Shown here one piece after another: positions 31,794 through 40,609 of a stretch of DNA of 50,341 nt. The stretch spans positions 1-50,341 of the forward strand of contig JAJDDY010000071.1 of assembly GCA_029260075.1 (NCBI GenBank), read 5' to 3'. The DNA comes from Phycisphaerae bacterium (lineage in GTDB: Bacteria; Planctomycetota; Phycisphaerae; UBA1845). The notes beneath the pieces were generated by a model, which made no database searches, was not told the origin of the DNA, and was given only the letters and a program-made list of their open reading frames with translations. Each line of letters begins with the position of its first letter. The stretch's first letter is position 1. Both the position numbers and the translations under genes were made by a program.

Positions 31794-32357
31794 GTGGATC
31801 CGCACAAGTGGAGTGACACAGGGTTGGCCCCTGAAGAGATTTGCAAACTGCTGACGACTGAGTTCACCGACGCGATCGTCAAGACGGTCGTGGAGGGGGC
31901 GCATCCCTACGTGCAGGTTTCGCCGGACCGCTGGCCCGACGTGGCTCGTTTCTTGTGCGACGATTCCCGCCTGGGCATGAATCTTCTTCGATCGATCTCC
32001 GCGTTGGATCTGCTGTCTGATGATCGACTTGCGTGTGTGTACGACCTGATGCGCATCGTCGTGGATCGTCCGGATGTGCTGATCACTGAGACGCACGAGT
32101 TTGCCATACGAGTGGAGACCGACCGCAACGAGCCTGTGATTCCCTCGGTGGCAGATGTTTGGCCGGCGGCGGATTGGCATGAGCGCGAGGCGTATGACCT
32201 GATGGGGATTCGGTTCACGGACCACCCCGATCTCAGGCGGATACTTTGCCCCGACGACTGGGAGGGGTATCCGTTGCGAAAAGACTACGAGTTCCCGCTG
32301 GAATACCACGGGATTCCCGCAACCACGGAATATGAACTGCCGAACCCACGGCACTGA
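31794..32357 (+). CDS. nuoC: NADH-quinone oxidoreductase subunit C
   Basis: This 187-residue peripheral-arm subunit has the 30-kDa subunit signature [24 protein letters not shown] and the C-terminal P-L-R-K-D-Y-E-F-P. The start is a GTG with no strong ribosome site; an upstream start is possible. Its stop overlaps the nuoD ATG (TGATG). It is separate from nuoD, not fused as in some enterobacteria. Confidence 0.92.
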   Translation: MDPHKWSDTGLAPEEICKLLTTEFTDAIVKTVVEGAHPYVQVSPDRWPDVARFLCDDSRLGMNLLRSISALDLLSDDRLACVYDLMRIVVDRPDVLITETHEFAIRVETDRNEPVIPSVADVWPAADWHEREAYDLMGIRFTDHPDLRRILCPDDWEGYPLRKDYEFPLEYHGIPATTEYELPNPRH

Positions 32358-33562
32358 TGACTATGGCTGATACCGTTCTCGAATCCGCTCCTGACCTATT
32401 GGTCGACACTGATCGCGTCGAACAGGGCGACCTGCGCACCGAAGAGATGTTGGTCAACATGGGTCCGCAGCACCCGTCGACGCACGGCGTGCTCCGCGTC
32501 GTGTTGCGCACCGACGGAGAGATGGTGCTCGAAGCCATTCCCCACATCGGATACCTCCATCGCTGTGCTGAAAAAATCGGCGAGAGCTTGGCACCCTACC
32601 AGTACATCCCCTACACCGACCGCATGGACTATCTCGCCGGGATGAATAACAACCAAGCGTTCGCCATTGCGGTCGAGCGTTTGTGCGGGCTTGAAGTGCC
32701 GGCACGGGCGCAGGCGATCCGTGTGGTTTTTGCCGAGTTCAATCGTATCGCCTCACATCTGGTGTCGCTCGGCACGTACGGGTTGGACATGGGTGCGTTC
32801 ACGCCGTTTCTGTATTGCTTCCGCGAGCGGGAGATGATCCTCGACCTGTTCGAAGCCGCATGTGGCGCCCGTTTGACCTACAGCTACATCACCGTCGGCG
32901 GCATTCACGAAGACCTTCCCGCCGGCTGGGTCGAGCGGTGCTTGGAGTTCCTCGATTACTTCGAGCCGAAGATCGACGACTACAACAACCTGCTGAGTTT
33001 CAACCATATTTTCGTGAAGCGAACAGCCGGTGTCGGCGTCGTCTCGGTTGACGAGGCCATTGCGTATGGCCTCACCGGTCCGCCGCTTCGCGGCTCGGGT
33101 ATCCGGTGGGATTTGCGCAAAGTGCTGCCGTACGATGGCTACGAGATGTACGATTTCGACGTTCCTATCGCCCGATCGGGCGGTACGGACGAAATTCCGC
33201 ACGGCGTCGTCGTGGGTGACTGCTGGAGTCGTTACTACGTACGCGTTCTCGAGATGACGCAGTCAGTTCGAATCATGCGCCAAGCCCTGGCGAATCTTCC
33301 CGATGGTGATACGGAAGCGAAGAAAATCAAGAATCTCAAACTGCCCGACGACGAGGTCTACGTCGGTATCGAAAACCCGCGTGGGCAGCTTGGGTTTTAT
33401 GTTCGTGGCGATGGTTCGACCATCCCCAGCCGGGTCAAGGCGCGAGGCCCGAGTTTTTGCAACTTGTCGATCACGACGCCGCTGTGTCGCAACGTCATGC
33501 TCGCAGACGTTCCGGCCATCATCGGCAGTATCGACGTGGTCATGGGCGAGGTCGATCGTTAG
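32357..33562 (+). CDS. nuoD: NADH-quinone oxidoreductase subunit D
   Basis: This 401-residue 49-kDa-type subunit forms much of the quinone pocket with nuoB. It has G-P-Q-H-P-S-T-H-G-V-L-R, the N-F-x-x-H-like segment, R-G-S-G-I-R-W-D-L-R and a C-terminal M-G-E-V-D-R. The hydrogenase-type Cys ligands are absent, as expected for complex I rather than a hydrogenase. ATG overlaps the nuoC stop. Confidence 0.94.
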   Translation: MTMADTVLESAPDLLVDTDRVEQGDLRTEEMLVNMGPQHPSTHGVLRVVLRTDGEMVLEAIPHIGYLHRCAEKIGESLAPYQYIPYTDRMDYLAGMNNNQAFAIAVERLCGLEVPARAQAIRVVFAEFNRIASHLVSLGTYGLDMGAFTPFLYCFREREMILDLFEAACGARLTYSYITVGGIHEDLPAGWVERCLEFLDYFEPKIDDYNNLLSFNHIFVKRTAGVGVVSVDEAIAYGLTGPPLRGSGIRWDLRKVLPYDGYEMYDFDVPIARSGGTDEIPHGVVVGDCWSRYYVRVLEMTQSVRIMRQALANLPDGDTEAKKIKNLKLPDDEVYVGIENPRGQLGFYVRGDGSTIPSRVKARGPSFCNLSITTPLCRNVMLADVPAIIGSIDVVMGEVDR

Positions 33563-33607
33563 GTCGGCGCTCTTCGAGCATGTTTGGTTAGGGTTGCTTC
33601 GAACCGC

Positions 33608-33678
33608 ACCGAGCCGCGACCGCAAGAGGGTGGTTTTCGTCGGGAAAGTCAGACCGCTTCCTCACGGGCGCGGCCCGG
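33608..33678. repeat. Palindromic intergenic repeat, copy 7 (inside nuo operon)
   Basis: Left arm ACCGAGCCGCGACCGCAAGA and right arm CCGCTTCCTCACGGGCGCGG pair imperfectly. It lies in the 260-base gap between nuoD and nuoH; I see no gene there. It is a diverged member of the same family as copy 6. Confidence 0.65.
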
Positions 33679-33828
33679 AAAGGACTTCTTGGACAACCCT
33701 CTTTATCGGGACCGAACTCGATCGCTCATGCTGGCGGGCGGGACGTGCTTGCGGTGACAAGGCGACAACCGTACGATCCGCCGGTTTGTTCTTTACCCTC
33801 CGGGCGACTTAGTCCGCGGAGTTGATTG

Positions 33829-35403
33829 GTGACGCAGTTTTCCGTTCCCTGGCAGCCCAGACCGGCCCATCCGTACGGGATGGCGTCGCGCGCCGTAATT
33901 GCGCTGGCGCAGTCAGTGTACGGTTTCGCAGCCCCAATCGTTTCGCGGTTCCCGGGTGCGATTCTGATCTCAGCGGTCATCGCCACGTGCGTCGGCGTGT
34001 GGATGCATTCCGTCCTGTTCGGCTGGGTTGATACGCAACTGATTCAGGCCGCCGTCACCTTGCCGGACTATACACCGCCTGCGCTTTCGTTGCTTTCGCC
34101 GAGCACGTGGGGCCTAACCCCTTCGGTGATTCATGCCCTTCGTGTTGACGAAACCGTGGCCGCCTCGGTCGCCGGTCTTCTCGACTACGTGCTTTGGCCT
34201 GTGCAGTTCTGGATCGTCCGCGATGTGGTCGGTCTGGGTGCATTGTTCGGCCTGTTCAACGTGATTCCTGTCTACGTCATCTGGTGGGAACGCAAGGTCG
34301 CCGGGCGTATTCAGTCTCGGCTTGGTCCGATGCGTGTCGGTGGATGGCATGGTTGGGCGCAGTCGCCGGCCGACGGCATCAAGCTGATTCTTAAGGAAGA
34401 CCTCGTACCCGCCGGCGCGGACGGTCCTCTGTTTCGCCTCGCGCCTTATCTGACCATCATCCCGTCATTGCTTGCGTTCTTGGCGTTGCCCTTCGGGGCG
34501 ACGTATGTGCTTCGCGAGTTGGACGTCGCGCTCGTGTTTATTCTTGGTGTGCTGGGTGCTGAGGTGGTTGGGGTCATACTGGCCGGTTGGGCGTCCAACA
34601 ACAAGTGGAGCGTCTACGGCGCGATGCGTGAAGCCTGCCAGATGATCTCGTATGAGATACCCATGGGCATGGCGTTGCTCGTGCCCGTCATCTGCGTCGG
34701 CACGTTGAGTCTTTCCGGGATCGCCGACGTGCAACAGGGCGGTTGGTTTTCGTGGATCGCGTTTTCGAATCCGTTTTGTTTCGCGGCGTTTGTTTGCTAC
34801 TTCATCGCGTCGCTGGCGAGTTTGAAGCGTGCGCCGTTCGACCTTCCGGAAGCGGAGAGCGAGCTGGTCGCAGGGTTCGTGACGGAATACTCAGGTTTTC
34901 GCTGGTCGCTGTTCTTCTTTGCGGAATATGCAGCCATGTTCGTGATTTGTGCGATCGCGTCGATCGTGTTTCTCGGCGGATGGCATTCGCCGCTTCCGGC
35001 GTCGTGGGGCGGTGGGCTTGGCGACGGCTTGCTCGCTCGCGGGTTGACGGGGCTCCTGTTCAGCGGACCCATCTGGTTGATGTTCAAGAGTGTATTCCTG
35101 CTATACGTGCAGCTTTGGTTGCGCTGGACGTTGCCCAGAATTCGTATCGATCAGGTGTTGTATTCGTGCATACAGGTGTTGTTGCCGCTGACGATGGTGT
35201 TGGTGTTTGGTGCGACCGTTTGGACGTGGGCGTCTACGGGTCATAACGCACTTTGGTCGACAGTTGAAGCCGCGACGCGGATTATTCTCGGATCGATCGG
35301 ACTCGTGTTTATCGGTGGTTTCATCGCGATCGCGGGGTACGGTTTCTATCATCGGCGTCGAATGGTTGGCAATTTGGTTCAAGACGTGATGCCCGGTTCG
35401 TAA
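33829..35403 (+). CDS. nuoH: NADH-quinone oxidoreductase subunit H
   Basis: This membrane subunit joins the two arms and helps form the quinone channel: P-V-Y-V-I-W-W-E-R-K-V-A-G-R-I-Q, G-P-x-R-V-G-x-x-G-W-x-Q and R-A-P-F-D-L-P-E-A-E-S-E-L-V-A-G are all intact. At about 524 residues it is longer than the usual 330-430, mostly because of an N-terminal extension of about 110 residues before the first family helix. I prefer the GTG at 33829 (GGAG seven bases upstream) to the TTG at 33826. Confidence 0.92.
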   Translation: MTQFSVPWQPRPAHPYGMASRAVIALAQSVYGFAAPIVSRFPGAILISAVIATCVGVWMHSVLFGWVDTQLIQAAVTLPDYTPPALSLLSPSTWGLTPSVIHALRVDETVAASVAGLLDYVLWPVQFWIVRDVVGLGALFGLFNVIPVYVIWWERKVAGRIQSRLGPMRVGGWHGWAQSPADGIKLILKEDLVPAGADGPLFRLAPYLTIIPSLLAFLALPFGATYVLRELDVALVFILGVLGAEVVGVILAGWASNNKWSVYGAMREACQMISYEIPMGMALLVPVICVGTLSLSGIADVQQGGWFSWIAFSNPFCFAAFVCYFIASLASLKRAPFDLPEAESELVAGFVTEYSGFRWSLFFFAEYAAMFVICAIASIVFLGGWHSPLPASWGGGLGDGLLARGLTGLLFSGPIWLMFKSVFLLYVQLWLRWTLPRIRIDQVLYSCIQVLLPLTMVLVFGATVWTWASTGHNALWSTVEAATRIILGSIGLVFIGGFIAIAGYGFYHRRRMVGNLVQDVMPGS

Positions 35404-35405
35404 CT

Positions 35406-36059
35406 ATGTCCATTGATCGAGTTAACCAACTTAGTTCCACATGTGTGCGGCGTCGGTTCGCACTTGCCCCGGCGTTGTTGGTGCTTGGTGTCACGCTCCT
35501 GTGTGGCACCCGGGCGATGGCGTCGTCAGGCGGCGAAGTCGTGACGACGGCGGCGGAACCGGGCAGTCTGCTTGAAGTTGTGCTTTTCTACGCGGTGGCC
35601 ACCATGACGATCGTGTCTTCCGTTGCGGTGTGCATGAGCAAGAACATCGTTCGCATGGCCCTCTGGCTGTTCATGACGTTGGCGTCCGTGTCGTTTCTGT
35701 ATTTTCTACTTGCCGCCAATTTTCTGGCGTCGATTCAGCTTGTGGTCTACGCGGGCGGTACGCTGGTGCTCTTGGTGTTCGGCGTCATGTTGACGAACAA
35801 ATCGCCGTGGGCGCGATATACGCCCGGCAAGCTCGAACTGGTCGGAGCCGCCGCGGTGTGCAGCGTGCTGCTGGTCGCACTGTGGCTTGTGTTCTTGCGT
35901 GCGGAATGGTCCCGGTTGCCGGGGGCGTTTGCCGGCACGAGCGTGGCCGACTTGGGTCGGAGTTTGCTTTCGGTCTACGTCGTTCCGTTCGAAGTGGCCG
36001 GTGTGCTGTTGATGATTGTCATGGTCGGTGCGGCGCATCTGGCGCGTCAGGATAAGTGA
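35406..36059 (+). CDS. nuoJ: NADH-quinone oxidoreductase subunit J
   Basis: This 217-residue membrane subunit has five core helices with the V-Y-A-G-G-T-L-V-L-L-V-F-G-V-M-L signature in helix 3. Before the core lies an extra N-terminal segment of about 45 residues that reads like a cleavable signal peptide (hydrophobic run, then T-R-A-M-A-S-S-G-G), which is unusual for the family. It starts two bases after nuoH and overlaps nuoK. Confidence 0.9.
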   Translation: MSIDRVNQLSSTCVRRRFALAPALLVLGVTLLCGTRAMASSGGEVVTTAAEPGSLLEVVLFYAVATMTIVSSVAVCMSKNIVRMALWLFMTLASVSFLYFLLAANFLASIQLVVYAGGTLVLLVFGVMLTNKSPWARYTPGKLELVGAAAVCSVLLVALWLVFLRAEWSRLPGAFAGTSVADLGRSLLSVYVVPFEVAGVLLMIVMVGAAHLARQDK

Positions 36060-36379
36060 GTGGTCTGATGACGATCGGTGTGACACATTTTCTGGTGGTA
36101 GGGGCGGTGATGTTTTGCTGTGGCCTCTACACGATGAGTACAAAGCGAAACGCCATCGGCATTTTGATCGGCGTCGAGTTGGTGCTCAACAGTTCGGCGC
36201 TCAACTTGGTCGCGTTCGATCGGTACATGGGCGCGGGGCGGTTGGATGGTCAGATCATGGCTCTATTTATTATCGTGCTGGCTGCCGCCGAGGCTGCCTT
36301 GGCGGTGGGTATTTGCATTAACGTATATAGGAATCTTGCAACGGTCGACGTGGACAAAGCCACACAGCTTCGGGGCTAA
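36056..36379 (+). CDS. nuoK: NADH-quinone oxidoreductase subunit K
   Basis: This subunit of about 107 residues has three helices and the two buried glutamates needed for proton transfer (I-G-V-E-L-V-L-N-S and A-A-A-E-A-A-L-A-V). The GTG start overlaps the nuoJ stop (GTGA); an ATG five codons later is also possible. A 100-base gap follows before nuoL. Confidence 0.92.
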   Translation: MSGLMTIGVTHFLVVGAVMFCCGLYTMSTKRNAIGILIGVELVLNSSALNLVAFDRYMGAGRLDGQIMALFIIVLAAAEAALAVGICINVYRNLATVDVDKATQLRG

Positions 36380-36480
36380 CGTGTATGTTTGGCGCGGCTT
36401 CCGCGCGGCGACGAAATGGACAATCGATCAATCTGACCGTGGGAATAAGCGGTCGTTTCTTGACCTGACATAGAGTATTG

Positions 36481-38826
36481 ATGGGCGAGCACACGTACGA
36501 AATCCTACTAGCCGCGGCTGTCGCATCGCCGCTTGTCAGCTTCTGGCTACTCGTCTTCTTCGGTCCGCGACTGGGCAAGCCCAAAGCCGGCTGGGTAGGC
36601 GTCCTTCTTGGCATGGGCGTGCCGTTGATCATGGGCACGATCGTGATGATCGGCTGGTGGTTCTTCGAAGATGAAGCCTCCCGCGCCGCGCTAACCGAGC
36701 ACGCCTTCCGCTGGAAGTGGGCCAACCTGGGCGCCGTAGCTGTAGATATCGGCGTCAAGCTTGATTCACTCACCGTGGCCATGTTCTTCATGGTGACGTT
36801 CATCGCGTTTTGGATCTTCGTCTTCAGCGTCGGCTATATGAAAGGCCACAGCGACGAGGTCTCCGGGCAGTGCAAGTACTGGCGTTTCTTCGCATACCTG
36901 TCGCTCTTCGGTTTCGCGATGCTGGGGCTGGTACTCAGCAGCAACCTGCTGTTCCTCTTCATTTTCTGGGAGTTGGTCGGCCTGTGTAGCTACTTACTGA
37001 TCGGGTTCTATTTCGACAAGGCGTTCGCGTCGAAGGCGGCGATGAAGGCGTTCATCACCAACCGCGTCGGCGACTTCGGATTCTTGATCGGCCTGATGCT
37101 GGTTTATTTCCATCTGGGCACGCTCGATCTGGATCAGGCGGCGACTCGCTTTGCCGAGCAATATGCAAGCGGCACCGGCATTTTCGCGAGCGGATTTACG
37201 ATGTTCGGTTGGTCGCTGGCGACGATTATGGGCGTCGGGTTGTTCTGCGGGGCGATGGGTAAGAGTGCTCAGTTTCCGCTGCACGTCTGGTTGCCCGATG
37301 CCATGGCCGGCCCCACGCCGGTCAGTGCGCTCATTCATGCAGCCACCATGGTAGCCGCCGGAGTATACCTTGTAGCGCGGGTGTATCGCCTGATGACCCC
37401 GGACGCGCTGATGTTTATCAGCACAATTGGCTGTCTGACGCTAACGCTCATGGCCCTGATCGCCATGGTACAGGTCGACATTAAGAAGTGCTTGGCCTAT
37501 TCGACGCTTTCGCAACTCGGCTACATGATTTTTGGAATGGGCTGTGGGGCGTGGGTGGCTGCGCTGTTCCACTTGGTGACGCACGCGTTTTTCAAAGCCA
37601 TGCTCTTTCTCGGTTCGGGTCAGGTGATTGAAGGGTGTCACCACGAGCAAGACATGAGGAAGATGGGCGGCCTTCGCCACAAGATGCCGTTTACGTGCTG
37701 GACGTTTTTCGTCGGCGTGTTGGCCATCTCCGGTGCGGGCATACCGGCCATGCACATCGGTCTGGGCGGCTACTTCAGCAAGGACGAAATTCTGGCGGTG
37801 GCTTACACGCGATCGTATGTGTGGGGCGAGGGCGACTTCTCCAAGCACGAGGCGCACGAAGGTGAGCACCACTCATCAACGAGCACGGTACACGATGTCC
37901 CGGTTCAACTCGCAGCCTATCAAGAGCACGGCGAGCCGGAACATGCGGACCACGGCGGCGCGCACGAATCGGTAGATGCGCATTCATCCGCACCCCTCGC
38001 TTTGATTTTTGAACATACTAAGCCCCTGCCGAAGTGGATGTTCTGGCTGGCGATCATCACCGCGTACATTACGCCGTTCTACATGATGCGCTGTTGGTGG
38101 CTTACCTTCATGGGTAAGCCGCGCGACGAGCACGTACATGAACACGCCCACGAGACACCGATGATGTTCATTCCGCTCGTCGTGCTTGCCATCGGGACGG
38201 TGTTTGCGAGTTACTACCTGTTTCGACCGCTCATGGCCGATGCAGCCGGAGCGGCCACAGCGGCGCCCATGGTCATGGCGATCGACGGCGACGTTCACAC
38301 GCCGGCGATCACCTCGGCGCACAGTTGGTTGGTCTACGGCGTGGGCTTTGCGTTCGTCGCGGGGTTCGCTCTGGCCTACTTGATCTATCGCGATGGGTTG
38401 GCCGTGGGTGATCGCATCAAGCAGCGCTTGTGGCCACTGCACACATTACTCGTCAACAAGTACTACATCGACGAGTTGTACGAGCTTGTGTGGGTCAAGG
38501 GGTGCGTGTTGTTGGCGAAGACGGCGGGCTTCTTCGACAAGTGGGTTGTCGATCTAATCTTCAATCTTGCGGCCGCTATCACGGAACGCCTGGCTTCGTT
38601 CTCCGGGATGATCGTCGACAAGCACGGCGTGGACGGCGTCGTGAATGGTATCGCCCAGACGTCGATGGACGTCGCCGGCGTCGCCAGTTCAGCGCAGACC
38701 GGGCGCATTCGTAACTACGTGTTGGTTACGGCAGCCGTAGCGGCTGTCGTGTTGATTTGTCTAGTTTGGTTTGGCACGAACTCTGGATATTCCGGCGCGA
38801 GATCGTTCAGCGCGTTGTCGCCGTAA
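36481..38826 (+). CDS. nuoL: NADH-quinone oxidoreductase subunit L
   Basis: This 781-residue antiporter-like proton-pumping subunit has the family blocks F-I-F-W-E-L-V-G-L-C-S-Y-L-L-I-G-F, the lysine-bearing central helix region (L-P-D-A-M-A-G-P-T-P-V-S-A-L-I-H) and the long lateral C-terminal helix. Residues about 455-505 are a His/Glu-rich insertion (clusters such as H-E-A-H-E-G-E-H-H and E-P-E-H-A-D-H-G-G-A-H), followed by E-H-V-H-E-H-A-H-E, in a loop that is normally short. That could bind metal. An in-frame TTG lies just before the chosen ATG. Confidence 0.93.
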   Translation: MGEHTYEILLAAAVASPLVSFWLLVFFGPRLGKPKAGWVGVLLGMGVPLIMGTIVMIGWWFFEDEASRAALTEHAFRWKWANLGAVAVDIGVKLDSLTVAMFFMVTFIAFWIFVFSVGYMKGHSDEVSGQCKYWRFFAYLSLFGFAMLGLVLSSNLLFLFIFWELVGLCSYLLIGFYFDKAFASKAAMKAFITNRVGDFGFLIGLMLVYFHLGTLDLDQAATRFAEQYASGTGIFASGFTMFGWSLATIMGVGLFCGAMGKSAQFPLHVWLPDAMAGPTPVSALIHAATMVAAGVYLVARVYRLMTPDALMFISTIGCLTLTLMALIAMVQVDIKKCLAYSTLSQLGYMIFGMGCGAWVAALFHLVTHAFFKAMLFLGSGQVIEGCHHEQDMRKMGGLRHKMPFTCWTFFVGVLAISGAGIPAMHIGLGGYFSKDEILAVAYTRSYVWGEGDFSKHEAHEGEHHSSTSTVHDVPVQLAAYQEHGEPEHADHGGAHESVDAHSSAPLALIFEHTKPLPKWMFWLAIITAYITPFYMMRCWWLTFMGKPRDEHVHEHAHETPMMFIPLVVLAIGTVFASYYLFRPLMADAAGAATAAPMVMAIDGDVHTPAITSAHSWLVYGVGFAFVAGFALAYLIYRDGLAVGDRIKQRLWPLHTLLVNKYYIDELYELVWVKGCVLLAKTAGFFDKWVVDLIFNLAAAITERLASFSGMIVDKHGVDGVVNGIAQTSMDVAGVASSAQTGRIRNYVLVTAAVAAVVLICLVWFGTNSGYSGARSFSALSP

Positions 38827-38952
38827 CGATTGAAGGGCACGTAGGTGCTCAGACGTATCGCCGGTGACACGCCGGTGTCGCACTATTTCCGGTAACGAGT
38901 GCGCGACGTCGCGTGGTCTGAGGTTCGTACTACAAAGAAAGACGCAATAGCG

Positions 38953-40605
38953 ATGGACTTGCTTACACTCATCGTGTTCCTCCCGACGTTGGGGGCTGTG
39001 GCGTGTCTGGTGACGCCCAGACAGCACATACGCATGGTGGCGCTGGCTGTTTCCTTCGTCACGTTCGTGCTTTCGCTTACGCTGTTCGGCACATTTTGGG
39101 CCGGGTCCGGCGATGTGGCGATTTTCGGCGAGCACTACGGCACGCTGCACGAAACGGTACGGGCGGATTGGATCGTCGGCGACCGCTTCGCCATCGAGTA
39201 TTTTCTCGGCGTCGATGGGTTGTCCTTCCCGCTGATCATTTTGACGACGCTCGTTTCGTTCCTGGCCTGCCTGGCCAGTTGGAACTTCGACAGTTGGAAA
39301 GTCAACCGAGGCCCGCGGGCCTATTTCATATTGTTCCTGCTGCTCGAAACGGGGATGCTCGGCGTGTTCGTTGCGTTAGATTTTTTCCTGTTCTACATTT
39401 TCTGGGAGCTCATGCTCCTGCCCATGTATTTCCTGATCGGGGTGTGGGGCGGTCCGAGGCGTGAATACGCGGCGATCAAGTTCTTCCTGTTTACGCTCGG
39501 CGGTTCCGTGTTGATGCTCGTGGCGCTCGTGGCCATGTACTTCTTTAGCGACCACGCGATCACGCAGGCCATGGTTGAACAGGGTGTGGACGTAATCGAA
39601 AGCGGATACCGCGACGGCGTGGGTGTTACGCACGGCACGTTCGACATGATCGAACTCGCGACCAACACGGCCATTCAGGGTTATTTCGGAGCCAAGTCGA
39701 CGCTGTTTCTCGGCCTTCGTTTCGCGCCGCTGATGTTCGCGTTCCTGTTCATCGGATTCGCGATCAAGCTGCCGATTGTGCCGCTACACACGTGGCTACC
39801 CGACGCCCACGTCGAGTCGCCGACGCCGATCAGTATGATTCTGGCCGGGGTCTTGCTGAAGATGGGCGGCTATGGGTTCCTGCGGATTTGCTATCCAATA
39901 TTCCCGAGCGGTGGATATACGCTGGCGTTCTACGTGGCCATGATCGGCGTGGTGAGTATTGTCTACGGGGCGCTGTGCGCTATGGCGCAAACCGACTTCA
40001 AGCGGCTCGTGGCCTATAGCTCCGTGTCGCATATGGGTTTTGTGCTTCTGGGTATCGCGGTGATGACGAAGTCGGGCATGCAAGGTGCGATGTTTCAGAT
40101 GATCGCCCATGGCATTTCGTCGCCGATGTGCTTCTTCCTGGTCGGCGTCATCTACGAGCGAGCCCACCATCGCGAGATCAATCGCTTCGGCGGACTGTGG
40201 CTGACCATGCCTAAGTATGGCACGATGGCGACGATCGGTTTCTTCGCTGCTCTTGGGCTGCCCGGTTTGTGCGGATTCATTGGTGAGGTGTGGGTGTTGC
40301 TCGGGACATTCGCCGCCCGCGACATGTTCCCTTGGGCGATTCCGATGGCGATCGTAGCCGCGTCATCAGTGATTCTTACGGCCGGATACATCCTCTGGCT
40401 CATTCAGCGTGTGTATCTCGGTCGTGAACGTGAGGAGTACAAGGGCTTCCTCGACGCGAGTCCTCGTGAGATGTTCGTGCTCGTACCCCTGGCCGTTCTT
40501 TGTATCGCGCTGGGTGTGCTGCCGATGCAGACGGTTTTCAATTTCACGAACGGAACGTTGGACTTGATGCTCGCCCAGGTTCTAAGTGGTGCAGGAGTTG
40601 GATAG
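38953..40605 (+). CDS. nuoM: NADH-quinone oxidoreductase subunit M
   Basis: This 550-residue antiporter-like subunit has F-F-L-F-Y-I-F-W-E-L-M-L-L-P-M-Y-F-L-I-G with the essential Glu and K-L-P-I-V-P-L-H-T-W-L-P-D-A-H-V-E-S-P-T. I chose the ATG at 38953 because it gives the usual N-terminal helix; the frame opens 54 bases earlier. Its last codons overlap the possible starts of nuoN. Confidence 0.94.
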   Translation: MDLLTLIVFLPTLGAVACLVTPRQHIRMVALAVSFVTFVLSLTLFGTFWAGSGDVAIFGEHYGTLHETVRADWIVGDRFAIEYFLGVDGLSFPLIILTTLVSFLACLASWNFDSWKVNRGPRAYFILFLLLETGMLGVFVALDFFLFYIFWELMLLPMYFLIGVWGGPRREYAAIKFFLFTLGGSVLMLVALVAMYFFSDHAITQAMVEQGVDVIESGYRDGVGVTHGTFDMIELATNTAIQGYFGAKSTLFLGLRFAPLMFAFLFIGFAIKLPIVPLHTWLPDAHVESPTPISMILAGVLLKMGGYGFLRICYPIFPSGGYTLAFYVAMIGVVSIVYGALCAMAQTDFKRLVAYSSVSHMGFVLLGIAVMTKSGMQGAMFQMIAHGISSPMCFFLVGVIYERAHHREINRFGGLWLTMPKYGTMATIGFFAALGLPGLCGFIGEVWVLLGTFAARDMFPWAIPMAIVAASSVILTAGYILWLIQRVYLGREREEYKGFLDASPREMFVLVPLAVLCIALGVLPMQTVFNFTNGTLDLMLAQVLSGAGVG

Positions 40606-40609
40606 GGTG

